Part shown: positions 51,820 through 60,870 of the stretch, piece by piece
Layout: every line of letters begins with the position of its first letter
Numbering within the stretch: the stretch's first letter is position 1
Assembly: GCF_039544265.1 (NCBI RefSeq)
Contig: NZ_BAABLI010000009.1
Coordinates: forward strand, 1 to 64,000
From: Corallincola platygyrae
Lineage (GTDB): Bacteria > Pseudomonadota > Gammaproteobacteria > Enterobacterales > Neiellaceae
Direction: 5' to 3'
DNA: 64,000 nt
Program-made: the position numbers and the translations under genes
Notes under the pieces: model-generated
Told to the model about the DNA's origin: nothing
Database searches by the model: none
Seen by the model: only the letters and a program-made list of their open reading frames with translations

Positions 51820-53417
51820 GCTTTAGGCTCCGCAAACGGCAGGGCTTTCATGCGCTGGTACAAGCGCAATGCATTTGCCAGCAATGCCATTTGTCTTTGG
51901 TTGTCATCGTTGTGCAGTGGCAGCATAGAAAGAAACAGGTGAATCTGCATCGCTAACAGTTGCTTCTCTGTTCTATCTAAACCTTCTTCGCTGCGAGTGA
52001 GGAAAAGTGCTTCCACCTGATCATGGGTATCTGTTGTGGGCAGTGTGAATTCCAACTGATAATTGGTCTGTTTGAGTTGGTAGTAACCCGCAATAATAAA
52101 GTCGTATCGACCAACAACGGAATGTGCAAACTTTGCCAGATCGTAATCAGGGTTGCCGAAGATCGTTAGATTATCCTGAGTATCCAGACCTCGGGGATCG
52201 ATCACTTTGATCGATTGGCTTCGAAAGTCATAAAGGATATTGCTGAAACACAGATCACCATGGACGACACAACCCACTTCAGGTTTAGGGATCTCGGCAA
52301 GGGCTTCGGCCGCTATCTGATGCAAACCAGGAACGGCTGAGCCGTTGAGCTGCCATGTTTGGTCGAGATCGATCTGGTTTTCGGTAGAGAACTGAGCGAG
52401 TCGCTCGCGGGTTTTTTCGCCGAATAACTTCTCTGCTGATATCTCTGTGTTAGCAGGTGCCGTGTGTTGACGACACTCTTTGAAAAAGTCTAAACAGGCC
52501 GCACCTATTCTGCGCCAGACAAAGGCCGGTAGATTACCGAACACCCACATCTCATTCAGGCTGGTTAGATAGAGGTATTCAATGGCGTAGCCGGGCTGAT
52601 TGTCATCGTCCAATGCGCCAAGGAAGTTTGGCGTGAAACGTTTTAACGTCGTGGGCAAACTGGCAAACCAGTTGGCCTCGGCACGCATTTTCTGTTGTTT
52701 GTGACTGCGCTTTTGCACGACCCCATTCTGGATCGCCATTTGATTAAACACCCGCGTAGTCGATACATGGGTTTTAGAGCGGTAATAGGTATGCAGGTGG
52801 CCAAAATCAAACCACTCCTGGCATTCGATTGGCGTCAGCGGCTTGAGGGCCGCATAGCGATTAATGCCATCGATAAAGTTTCCGCGAGCCCGCGTGATCG
52901 ACTGAATCAACAGACGTGCGTCTGAAAATGAGAAATAGCCATTAACCACAGATTCGGCTCTGCGGGTGACCAAGTCACTCTCCTGGAGTTGGCTTAGTGG
53001 CGGGGTCTGTTCATGGTTGTAAATCGCCCAAGCGTAGTTGTCATCAACCGGACTGAGCGTGATGGCATCCTGAGCTTGGGTTGGCAGGTCGTAGATCAGG
53101 GTGTCGCCATGGAGAATTCGGATCGGTCCATTGGCATGGCCTAACAGGTTCAGCGCGCAGATCACTGACTCACCCAAACTTAATCCTTCGGGTAAGAACA
53201 GCGGTTCGATGTTCAGCTCTTCCAGAATACGTCGATCGTACTCTGGCAAAGCAAACTCCTCGGGCAGGGACAGTACGATCCGCTCGTCGGCTGGCAGAAC
53301 TTCTCTGTGGTATCGGTATAGGCGGCGATTACCTACCGGTAAAAATGCAGGAGGCAGGCGGCCAAACTCAGATGAGAACTCTTGCCCTATGTATGCCGCA
53401 GATGTGATCAGGAACAT
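51816..53417 (-). CDS. Two-domain protein: nucleotidyltransferase-like + APH-type kinase
   Basis: 533 residues. N-terminal part (1-230) looks like a nucleotidyltransferase: PPAFLPVGNRRLYRY, LSLGESVICAL and ILHGDTLIYDLP. However, it lacks the usual Gly-rich GxGxRL loop and the Lys, so it may be weak or inactive. C-terminal part (about 235-510) is an aminoglycoside-phosphotransferase-type kinase with HGDLCFSNILYDF and the metal Asp in IDPRG. It is expected to phosphorylate a small alcohol or sugar for the partner transferase. Overlaps both neighbours. Exact substrate unknown. Confidence 0.75.
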   Translation of the reverse strand: MFLITSAAYIGQEFSSEFGRLPPAFLPVGNRRLYRYHREVLPADERIVLSLPEEFALPEYDRRILEELNIEPLFLPEGLSLGESVICALNLLGHANGPIRILHGDTLIYDLPTQAQDAITLSPVDDNYAWAIYNHEQTPPLSQLQESDLVTRRAESVVNGYFSFSDARLLIQSITRARGNFIDGINRYAALKPLTPIECQEWFDFGHLHTYYRSKTHVSTTRVFNQMAIQNGVVQKRSHKQQKMRAEANWFASLPTTLKRFTPNFLGALDDDNQPGYAIEYLYLTSLNEMWVFGNLPAFVWRRIGAACLDFFKECRQHTAPANTEISAEKLFGEKTRERLAQFSTENQIDLDQTWQLNGSAVPGLHQIAAEALAEIPKPEVGCVVHGDLCFSNILYDFRSQSIKVIDPRGLDTQDNLTIFGNPDYDLAKFAHSVVGRYDFIIAGYYQLKQTNYQLEFTLPTTDTHDQVEALFLTRSEEGLDRTEKQLLAMQIHLFLSMLPLHNDDNQRQMALLANALRLYQRMKALPFAEPKA

Positions 53418-53791
53418 GCGTTTTTCTCTTGCTCGAGCAGGTCGCGGATCTCCTGGTCACTAAGTTTGGCAAATTCAGATGGCCGGATCGATTTATCATC
53501 GACATAAAAGCCATCAAAGCCACACCAGGGTTTACCGACTATCACTTCATCAAAGGGCACATCATGCTGCTTTAACCAGTCGAGAATGATAGGCAGTGTG
53601 TGAATATTAATTTTACCCACATTGCCCTCGTAAGTGCGCATATTGCGGGCGGTGTGGATCACTATCTCAAATCCCTGCGCTTTGTATTCTCTGAGCTTAT
53701 TCACAACCGCCAAGTTTGGAGAGACATTTTTGTAATCACTGGTTTCTGCCGCAGTGATGGTGCCATCTAAATCAATAACGATGCGTTTCAT
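53408..53791 (-). CDS. Small HAD-family phosphatase, capsule-type
   Basis: 127 residues from the ATG at 53791 (GAGAGG before it); a TTG 4 codons further up is open. Capless HAD fold: motif I DLDGTIT, motif II HTAR, motif III/IV KPWCGFDGFYVDDKS. Similar small HAD proteins are found beside capsule or LPS nucleotidyltransferases. It likely removes a phosphate from a glycan precursor. First gene of the minus-strand run. Confidence 0.82.
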   Translation of the reverse strand: MKRIVIDLDGTITAAETSDYKNVSPNLAVVNKLREYKAQGFEIVIHTARNMRTYEGNVGKINIHTLPIILDWLKQHDVPFDEVIVGKPWCGFDGFYVDDKSIRPSEFAKLSDQEIRDLLEQEKNACS

Positions 53792-53958
53792 CTCGCCTCT
53801 CAAGGTTTGAACGTGGTTTCGGATGATTGTGAATCAGTCACTTTGATGCTCTAGCGAAGTTTAAATCAAAAATGCCCGAGCAAAGGCTAATAAACCGTTA
53901 TAATGCCACAACTTGCCTTACTCAAGGTATGACTAAACGCATTCATGGAGTCTGCTGC

Positions 53959-55062
53959 ATGGCCCTCAAACTGTTAATTATTAGTTCCTATAAAGACACT
54001 TGGAACAGCGTAAGGCCCGAAGCAGAGATATTTATTGGCATGGCGAAACTGGGTGTCGATGTGACCCTGATGACCCAGGGCGATGCCGAATACGTGCCAC
54101 GATTCAAAGAGCACGGCGTCAAGATTATCGATTACCACCCAGCGAAAAAGTTTCAGTGGAGCGCAATTAAGCGTATTCGCCAGGAACTGAAACAGGGGGG
54201 CTACGACGCCTGCTACATGTTTAATAACAAAGCGATCACCAACGCCCTGTTTGCTGCCATGGGACTGCCAGTAAAGATGGTGAGTTACCGTGGCCAGACT
54301 GGCAATATCTATCGCTACGACCCCACCTGTTATCTGACCCATCTGCATCCAAGGCTCGATGGCATCATCTGTGTGGCAAATGCAGTACGGGATGATTTGC
54401 GCAACCGCGCTTACCTGCCAGATGACAATGTGGTGACGGTATACAAAGGTCATGACCTGGATTGGTACAAGGATACGCCAACGGATCTGACTCAGTTTGG
54501 CGTACCAGCGGGCGCCTTTGTGGTCGGTTGTGTCGCCAATGCGCGTCCCCGGAAAGGGGTTCCCGTACTATTGCAAGCAACAGCGTTACTGCCTGAAAAC
54601 GACGATATTCATATCCTGCTGGTGGGCGGCGGGATGGATAGCGACGAGATTAAACGCCAGATCGTCGCCAGTCCTATGGCTGATAGAATACATGTTGCCG
54701 GTTTCAGAAAGGATGCGCCTGCGATTATTGCTGCCTGTAACGCATCGGTATTGCCTTCGATTAAGCGCGAAGGCCTGCCCAAAACTGTCATTGAAGCCAT
54801 GGTCTATGAAGTGGCACCGATCGTGGCAGATACTGGTGGCAGTGCCGAGCTGGTGGTTGATGGTGATAGCGGCTTGGTGGTGCAACCGGGTGATGCGCAA
54901 GGCTTAGCCGATGCCATGGCGCGTTTGTGGCAGGATCCGGCGTTCTGCAGGCAGATGGGGATCAGAGCTAAACAGCGTATTGAAGAGCACTTTCATACCG
55001 ATCTGTCTGCCGCAGATACTAAAGCCTTCTTTGAGCGATTAGTTGGAAAAGATAAAGGGTAA
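53959..55062 (+). CDS. Glycosyltransferase family 4
   Basis: 367 residues from the ATG at 53959, with GGAG 8 bases upstream; the open frame begins 29 codons earlier. GT4 fold with a Rossmann donor site: VANARPRKGVPVLLQATALL and LPSIKREGLPKTVIEAMVYEVAPIVADTGGSAELV. The N-terminal acceptor half is LKLLIISSYKDTWNSVRPEAEIF. Probably acts on LPS core or surface glycan. Divergent from the HAD-led cluster. Confidence 0.88.
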   Translation: MALKLLIISSYKDTWNSVRPEAEIFIGMAKLGVDVTLMTQGDAEYVPRFKEHGVKIIDYHPAKKFQWSAIKRIRQELKQGGYDACYMFNNKAITNALFAAMGLPVKMVSYRGQTGNIYRYDPTCYLTHLHPRLDGIICVANAVRDDLRNRAYLPDDNVVTVYKGHDLDWYKDTPTDLTQFGVPAGAFVVGCVANARPRKGVPVLLQATALLPENDDIHILLVGGGMDSDEIKRQIVASPMADRIHVAGFRKDAPAIIAACNASVLPSIKREGLPKTVIEAMVYEVAPIVADTGGSAELVVDGDSGLVVQPGDAQGLADAMARLWQDPAFCRQMGIRAKQRIEEHFHTDLSAADTKAFFERLVGKDKG

Positions 55063-55120
55063 AGCTCCTAAGATGTTCAAAATAACCGGCCGCAGCGCGC
55101 CCGGTTAGATCTTTTGATGC

Positions 55121-55921
55121 TTAGCTATCTGGCTTCTGGCTGACCGAAGCCCGGTGTTTGGATTGCTGGGTCAGCACCCAGAGTGCCAGGTACTTGTTGA
55201 AGACGTAATGGGTTGATTGGCACGCCAGCAGAAAGCCGTGTTTGCCATCCAGAAATCCCAGCTGGAAGAAATACTTCTTCACAAAACAGGCCAGGCTGTG
55301 GCCGACAATGCCAAACACGCCAGTGCGTTTGCCTTTGGCAAACTTAGCCTGACCCCAGTCGTTTGCGTAGCGCAGTGATTTGGCCATGTAGCCGTGGAAT
55401 TCGTCCGCGGTGTAGTGCAGCAAGTCACCGCTGAGTGGCTTCACCTTAGACTTTTCGACATTCACTTTTTCATGCACCAGCGCGTCATCGTACTGATATC
55501 TGTCTTTGGCGTAGAGTCTGACCACACGATCTGGATACCAACCGCTGTGGCGAATAAAGCGGCCAAAAAAATCAGTCAGACGAGGCACGCTGTAAGCAAA
55601 GTCCGGTTCTGGTTGCGCCAATACCGCTTCGATAGAGCGACGCAACTCTGGCGTTACTACTTCATCACTGTCGAGCCAAAACACCCAATCTGAGCTGACC
55701 TCTGATTGCGCTCGCTGCCGCTGCGGACCGAAACCGGGCCAGCCTTCACTTTGTACTATTTTGGCGCCAGCAGCTTTCGCTATTTCAAGGGTGCCGTCAG
55801 TACTGCCGCTGTCTACGATGACTACCTCGTCTGCCCAGCCCACACTGGCCAGACAGGCCTTAAAACGTGGACCGGCATTTTTGGTAATCAGTGCGACGGT
55901 GAGTGAGGCGCGGGCGCTCAT
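55121..55921 (-). CDS. Glycosyltransferase family 2, LPS core (WaaE/KdtX type)
   Basis: 266 residues. GT-A fold with VALITKNAGPRFKACLASVGWADEVVIVDSGSTDGTLEIA and the donor DxD as WLDSDEVV. Tail with GWYPDRVVRLYAKDRY and VHEKV, typical of the WaaE/KdtX beta-glucosyltransferases of the inner core. The start overlaps the waaF stop by 4 bases. Confidence 0.85.
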   Translation of the reverse strand: MSARASLTVALITKNAGPRFKACLASVGWADEVVIVDSGSTDGTLEIAKAAGAKIVQSEGWPGFGPQRQRAQSEVSSDWVFWLDSDEVVTPELRRSIEAVLAQPEPDFAYSVPRLTDFFGRFIRHSGWYPDRVVRLYAKDRYQYDDALVHEKVNVEKSKVKPLSGDLLHYTADEFHGYMAKSLRYANDWGQAKFAKGKRTGVFGIVGHSLACFVKKYFFQLGFLDGKHGFLLACQSTHYVFNKYLALWVLTQQSKHRASVSQKPDS

Positions 55922-56955
55922 GCATCAGCTCCGGCAGGATTAGTTACTGCATCAAAAACGCGTTCGACGCTGATCTGCTTGAGACAGTTGTAATGGCCCA
56001 GTGGGCAGGTTTTCTCAAAACAGGGAGAGCACTCCAGCCCAAGGCATATGATTTCATTGTTTTCACTGAGCGGCGGCGTGAAGTCTGGGCTGGATGAGCC
56101 GTAAATCGCGACGGTATAAACGCCGGTAGCGGCGGCAACATGCATCAAGCCAGAGTCATGGGTGACGACTGCATCGGCCATGCTGAACAGGTCGATGGTG
56201 TCTGCCAGTTTGGTTTTACCGCAGAAGTTGTAAAGATGCGGCATCCCCTCTGGCGCGATCTGCTCGGCGGCGTCATTTTCCTTCGGGGAGCCTATCACCC
56301 ACACCTGATAGCCCTTTTCTACCAGTTTCAACGCAAGCTCGGCGTGATAGTCGACCGGCCACTGCTTGGCCGGGCCGTACTCAGCGCCGGGGCAGATGCA
56401 GACAATGGGGCGGTCGGAGGACAATTCGAATCGGTTCATCAAATCGAATCGGTTTGCCGTATCGATTTCTAACGCTGGTGGCTCAATCTCATATGATTCT
56501 TCGGCAGCTTCTTGGGCGCTCACGCCCATGGAAAGAAACCGCTTAACCGTCATATCGTTGATCTTGCCATCAACCACGGTGGGTTTACGTTTGCGTACGT
56601 CGGTCAGCATCCAGTTGCGCAGTTCACCACCAAAACCGACTCGCTCAGGAATATCGGCAAAGTAGGGCACAAGTGCCGACTTGAACGAGCGCGGCAGTAC
56701 AATGCCTTTATCATACTTACGGTCGCGTAATGACTTACCGAGAGCACGGCGGCCACCAAAAGCAAACTCACCATGGCCAAACGGCAGGTCGATGGTATCG
56801 TTCACCTCTGGCATACGCGCCAGAATTGGCAATGAGAAGGTGGGAGCGACGACATCAATCACCGCTTCCGCATCGCTGTTTTTGAGATGCTTAAACAGGC
56901 TTTGTGCCATCACCATATCGCCTACCCAGGCAGGCCCAACTACGAGATATTTCAT
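55918..56955 (-). CDS. waaF: ADP-heptose:LPS heptosyltransferase II
   Basis: 345 residues. Adds the second heptose to the LPS inner core. MKYLVVGPAWVGDMVMAQSLF start, CPGAEYGPAKQWPVDYHAELA, VTHDSGLMHVAAATGVYTVAIYGSSSPDFTPPL: all WaaF hallmarks. Between hldD and a WaaE-like transferase, as in many gammaproteobacteria. Confidence 0.95.
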   Translation of the reverse strand: MKYLVVGPAWVGDMVMAQSLFKHLKNSDAEAVIDVVAPTFSLPILARMPEVNDTIDLPFGHGEFAFGGRRALGKSLRDRKYDKGIVLPRSFKSALVPYFADIPERVGFGGELRNWMLTDVRKRKPTVVDGKINDMTVKRFLSMGVSAQEAAEESYEIEPPALEIDTANRFDLMNRFELSSDRPIVCICPGAEYGPAKQWPVDYHAELALKLVEKGYQVWVIGSPKENDAAEQIAPEGMPHLYNFCGKTKLADTIDLFSMADAVVTHDSGLMHVAAATGVYTVAIYGSSSPDFTPPLSENNEIICLGLECSPCFEKTCPLGHYNCLKQISVERVFDAVTNPAGADA

Positions 56956-56991
56956 TAACGCGACTTCTTGCTCATTGGTATTATTTCAAGA

Positions 56992-57933
56992 CTACTTGTT
57001 CAGCCAAGCCAGGTACTCAGCGACGCCAGCGGCCACATCTTTGAACGGCTTGTCGTAGCCTGCATCACGCAATAGTCCCATATCCGCTTCGGTAAAACTT
57101 TGATAGCGGCCCTTGAGATGATCTGGGAACGGAATATATTCCACTTCACCTTTGCCATGATAGTTGATCACCGCTTCGGCAACTGCCTGGAAGGGTTCCG
57201 CCGCGCCTGTGCCCAGGTTGTAGATCCCAGATGGCGCCTTGCTCTGCCAGCACCAGAGGTTAACGTCACACACATCGCCAACATAGACAAAATCGCGGGT
57301 CTGGCCACCGTTGCTGTAGCCGTCACAGCCTTCAAACAGTTTTGGATTTTCGCCGGCTTTAACCTGATTATTCAGGTGGAAAGCGACACTCGCCATGCTG
57401 CCTTTATGCTGTTCACGCGGCCCATACACATTGAAATAGCGGAAGCCGATCACCTGACTGTCGATTTCTGGCAGTAGACGACGCACATACTGGTCAAATA
57501 GGAACTTGGAGTAGCCATAAACGTTAAGGGGCTTTTCGTTGGCTCGGTCCTCTTTGAATACTGGGCCCATGCCGTAAACGGAGGCTGAAGAGGCGTATAG
57601 GAAAGGGATTTGACGATCCAGGCAGTAATGCAAAAGATCTTTCGAGTACTGGTAGTTCACATCCATCATGAACTTGCCATCCCACTCTGTGGTTGCTGAG
57701 CAGGCGCCTTCATGGAACACAGCTTCAACATCGCCGAAGGATTCACCCGCGACTATCATGCCGAGGAATTCGTCTTTATCCATGTAATCGGCGATCTCAC
57801 AATCCACCAGATTCACAAACTTGGTGCCATCTTTAAGATCATCTACGACCAAAATGTCGTCGCAACCTGCCTGGTTAAGGCTTTTTACCAGATTACTACC
57901 GATGAAACCGGCTCCACCTGTGACAATAATCAT
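56992..57933 (-). CDS. hldD: ADP-glyceromanno-heptose 6-epimerase
   Basis: 313 residues from the ATG at 57933, with GGAA 7 bases before it; the open frame starts with a TTG five codons up. NADP-dependent short-chain epimerase: IIVTGGAGFIGSNLVKSLNQ, YASSASVYG and the catalytic YGYSKFLFDQ. Converts ADP-D-glycero- to ADP-L-glycero-manno-heptose for the LPS core. First gene of the waaF run. Confidence 0.95.
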   Translation of the reverse strand: MIIVTGGAGFIGSNLVKSLNQAGCDDILVVDDLKDGTKFVNLVDCEIADYMDKDEFLGMIVAGESFGDVEAVFHEGACSATTEWDGKFMMDVNYQYSKDLLHYCLDRQIPFLYASSASVYGMGPVFKEDRANEKPLNVYGYSKFLFDQYVRRLLPEIDSQVIGFRYFNVYGPREQHKGSMASVAFHLNNQVKAGENPKLFEGCDGYSNGGQTRDFVYVGDVCDVNLWCWQSKAPSGIYNLGTGAAEPFQAVAEAVINYHGKGEVEYIPFPDHLKGRYQSFTEADMGLLRDAGYDKPFKDVAAGVAEYLAWLNK

Positions 57934-58084
57934 GTGCTGTTCCGCCAAACTGTTAACTAAATCAGGATTATGACTATCTATTTTGCCTCAAGTGCCCCTC
58001 AAGAGGAAAATAAGTCTTGCCGTCGCAGTTTAGTTGAACGGACAGATTTCAGGGATGTAAGCACACCATCGGCGACCCCAAATA

Positions 58085-58753
58085 ATGAAAACTAAAGATC
58101 GCATCATTCAGGCCAGTCTTGAATTGTTCAATAAGCATGGCGAGCGCGCCATGACGACAAACCATATTGCCGCACATCTGGGTATTAGCCCCGGTAACCT
58201 CTATTACCATTTTCGTAATAAAGAGGACATTATTCGCCGCATCTTTAAAGAGTATGTGCATCACATCGACCGCAGTTTCCAGCCGCGGGATGATGGCAGC
58301 GTCTCTTTGGAAGTGATGATGGCGTATCTCGATGAGATATTTGAGAGCATGTGGCGCTTCCGATTTTTCTACAGCAATCTGCCGGAGTTGCTTAGCCGCG
58401 ATCCGGAGCTTCAAGCCCAATACCTACCGCTGCAGGAAAAACTGGCAAAGCGCGTTATAGCGATCTTGTCGATGTTGCAAAAAGCAGGTGCGTTGAACGT
58501 TAAAGAGGATGACTTGGCGGATTTGGCCCATACGGTAAAGATTGTGGTGACATTCTGGATCAGCTACCAGACGACACAGGCACCGGATGTACAGATCACC
58601 CGCGCCACCATTTATGCCGGGGTTTTGAAAGTTCTGTTTATTCTTAAGCCTTATTTCGCATCTGAGTATCTGCCCGCAATGGAGCGACTACAGCGCCATT
58701 ACCGCAAGCTTGCTGAGCCGCGTGTTGAGCCAGCTAAAGTGAGTTTTCCATGA
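58085..58753 (+). CDS. TetR-family regulator
   Basis: 222 residues. N-terminal helix-turn-helix (HGERAMTTNHIAAHLGISPGNLYYHFRNKEDIIRRIF) and a helical ligand or dimer domain. Target genes are not known. The stop overlaps the start of the next gene by 4 bases (ATGA), so the two are co-transcribed. Confidence 0.88.
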   Translation: MKTKDRIIQASLELFNKHGERAMTTNHIAAHLGISPGNLYYHFRNKEDIIRRIFKEYVHHIDRSFQPRDDGSVSLEVMMAYLDEIFESMWRFRFFYSNLPELLSRDPELQAQYLPLQEKLAKRVIAILSMLQKAGALNVKEDDLADLAHTVKIVVTFWISYQTTQAPDVQITRATIYAGVLKVLFILKPYFASEYLPAMERLQRHYRKLAEPRVEPAKVSFP

Positions 58754-59598
58754 CGCCAAAACTACTGCCTTTATTGTTAGTGGGGGTATCTCTGCTAAGC
58801 GGCTGTCTTCCTACGCCTGAAGGGTATGAAGACCCTTATTCGCTATCTCAGGGTATTAAAGAGTCTGGGATGACAGATACCCGGATGAATGAAGAATTTT
58901 CACTGGCTAAATGGCGTCCTAAGAAAATCCTCGTTTTGCCCGTCAACTCTTCGGTTATGTCTAATAGCTTGGGTGGTTTGTCATTACACTCAGACCAATC
59001 AGCTGCTATGAACTTTCGAGAGCTAAAATTGCTCACCGAGCAAGCGCTTGTTAAGAGAGGGTATGTTATCGCAGAGGATATGGGTAACAATCCGGTTAGC
59101 CTTTTTGATATTGGTTGTCCGCTGGGCGAAGACTATGCAAGCATTCGCACCAAGCTATTTATGCCAAATAAGATTGACATCGAAGAGGCTGACAGTTTTG
59201 AAGCTGCGTTAAATCGCTTCAGCCCAGAGTGTATTTCGCGATCAGATGTGGATGCCATTTTTATCGTCAAATATGCCAAATGGTATGTTGATGACGAAGC
59301 TAAAAACGCCGATTTCGCTGTTAATTTAGCAACTGCTTTAATCGCTGGAGCCATCGGTGCCAACACTACCTCTACAGTTAATCATCGCGAAGGTGAGTAC
59401 TTTGAAAGTGCAATGTTTAGCATGGATGGAAATCTGCTTTGGAGCCGGGTGACTTTTAATGAATTTCACTTCGATGGTGGCGTTATTGATTGGAGTTTAG
59501 AGCAGCTACCTAATTTCAATGAGACTGCACCCGAAATGAGAACGCGGATAATAAAGCAGATGATGGGCTGCGATCGCCCCGGGACTGTCTGCTATTGA
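58750..59598 (+). CDS. Uncharacterised lipoprotein
   Basis: 282 residues, not recognised. Signal peptide with lipobox LLSGC (Cys19). Mature part starts LPTPEGYEDPYSLSQG; two Cys-containing segments (FDIGCPLGEDYA, FSPECISRSDVDAIFIVKYAKWYVD) and a Gly/Ala-rich helix (ATALIAGAIGANTT) follow. The tail has two cysteines (MMGCDRPGTVCY). The IFIVKYAKWY stretch recalls lipoproteins of the GNA1162/LPP20 type, but this is weak. Coupled to the TetR gene. Confidence 0.7.
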   Translation: MTPKLLPLLLVGVSLLSGCLPTPEGYEDPYSLSQGIKESGMTDTRMNEEFSLAKWRPKKILVLPVNSSVMSNSLGGLSLHSDQSAAMNFRELKLLTEQALVKRGYVIAEDMGNNPVSLFDIGCPLGEDYASIRTKLFMPNKIDIEEADSFEAALNRFSPECISRSDVDAIFIVKYAKWYVDDEAKNADFAVNLATALIAGAIGANTTSTVNHREGEYFESAMFSMDGNLLWSRVTFNEFHFDGGVIDWSLEQLPNFNETAPEMRTRIIKQMMGCDRPGTVCY

Positions 59599-59611
59599 GG
59601 ACTCAGACGCT

Positions 59612-60454
59612 ATGCTCCCAGTTATTTCTGTAGAAGCCCTGGCGGCGTTAATTGGTCAACCAGAACTGGTGATTTTTGATGCCACCATGCTGATGCCGAC
59701 GCCCCAAGGAAAGGTTGCTTATCAACCATCCGAGATGATTCCTGGCGCCAAATACTTCAATTTTGATACCGAGATTTGTGATAAATCGGCATCACTTCCT
59801 CACATGATGCCCCCTGCAGATCAGTTTCAGGCACAGGTGCGTGAGCTGGGCGTAAATCAGGATAGTCATATTGTTGTGTATGACACATTGGGGCTGTTTT
59901 CTGCAGCTAGAGCTTGGTGGATGTTCCGCGCCATGGGCCATAAAAAGGTACAGGTATTAGACGGTGGATTACCAGCGTGGAAAGCCGCAGGCTCACCCAC
60001 CACCGATGACATGGTCACAACACTGGATTCAGGTAACTTTGTTGCCAAGCCTCAAGTCGGAATATTCTGTGATGCTGCGGTAGTCCTCGAAGCGCTTAAC
60101 CAAGAAGAAGTATGTGTGTTGGACGCCAGAGGGCGAGAGCGCTTTTTAGGTCAGGCCGCTGAACCTCGTCCTGGTATGCGCTCGGGTCATATGCCGGGCG
60201 CCAAAAACCTTCCTTTTGCCTCTCTGCTAAATGCAGACGGCACATTAAAACCTATCGAGCAATTAAGGCCGCTGTTTGAGCCTCAGGCTGGTGATGCTGA
60301 GAAATTTATCTTTAGCTGTGGCTCTGGTGTCACCGCCTGTATTCTTGCTTTGGTCGCTGAACTGCTCGGACATCACAGCCTGACGGTTTATGATGGCTCA
60401 TGGAGCGAGTGGGGCAGTCGGCAAGATTTACCTGTCACGCAGGATGAACCTTGA
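59612..60454 (+). CDS. sseA: 3-mercaptopyruvate/thiosulfate sulfurtransferase
   Basis: 280 residues, two rhodanese domains. The active-site loop CGSGVTA (SCGSGVTACILAL, C-terminal domain) is the mercaptopyruvate-sulfurtransferase form. N-terminal domain with VYDTLGLFSAARAWWMFRAMGH and LDGGLPAWKAAG. Moves sulfur to thiol or cyanide acceptors. 14 bases after the lipoprotein gene. Confidence 0.9.
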   Translation: MLPVISVEALAALIGQPELVIFDATMLMPTPQGKVAYQPSEMIPGAKYFNFDTEICDKSASLPHMMPPADQFQAQVRELGVNQDSHIVVYDTLGLFSAARAWWMFRAMGHKKVQVLDGGLPAWKAAGSPTTDDMVTTLDSGNFVAKPQVGIFCDAAVVLEALNQEEVCVLDARGRERFLGQAAEPRPGMRSGHMPGAKNLPFASLLNADGTLKPIEQLRPLFEPQAGDAEKFIFSCGSGVTACILALVAELLGHHSLTVYDGSWSEWGSRQDLPVTQDEP

Positions 60455-60566
60455 TATTGACTCAGTCTGCTCTGACCTGCGAATTCTCAGCCTTATTTTC
60501 AGTTCAACTATGCTATAAACAGCGCCGCATTTTCTTTATCAACAAAAGTGCTGTAGGAGCCTGAGC

Positions 60567-60848
60567 TTGCTGGTTGAACGCATCAAACACATCACCAATC
60601 CCAATTTTGAAAAAGCTGACGGTACGCCTCTGATTATTAAGCGGCGTGAAGGCGTGATTATCGCGGTAAGAACTGAGCAGCCTGAACGGTTATATCGGGT
60701 GTCGGCCGCTGTCGGGCGTGATGATGAGGGCAAGCCGCTAGGCTTTGTGAAAGTGACGCTGGACCATGTCGAGGACGCCCGAGAAGGCGCCCTGTTTGCC
60801 TGGCAAACGGCCTGCAAGCAGGCCAAACGAAAAACAGGCCAATCTTAA
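60567..60848 (+). CDS. Uncharacterised small basic protein, TTG start
   Basis: 93 residues, not recognised. A TTG start at 60567 with AGGAG 7 bases ahead; no better ATG is in the frame. Beta-type pattern in the first two thirds (LIIKRREGVIIAVRTEQPERLYRVSAAVG) and a basic helix tail (AWQTACKQAKRKTGQS). No domain was identified. Monocistronic, with a promoter-like AT-rich gap before it. Confidence 0.65.
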   Translation: MLVERIKHITNPNFEKADGTPLIIKRREGVIIAVRTEQPERLYRVSAAVGRDDEGKPLGFVKVTLDHVEDAREGALFAWQTACKQAKRKTGQS

Positions 60849-60870
60849 CGCGCGTTGATGTAAGGCGTAT

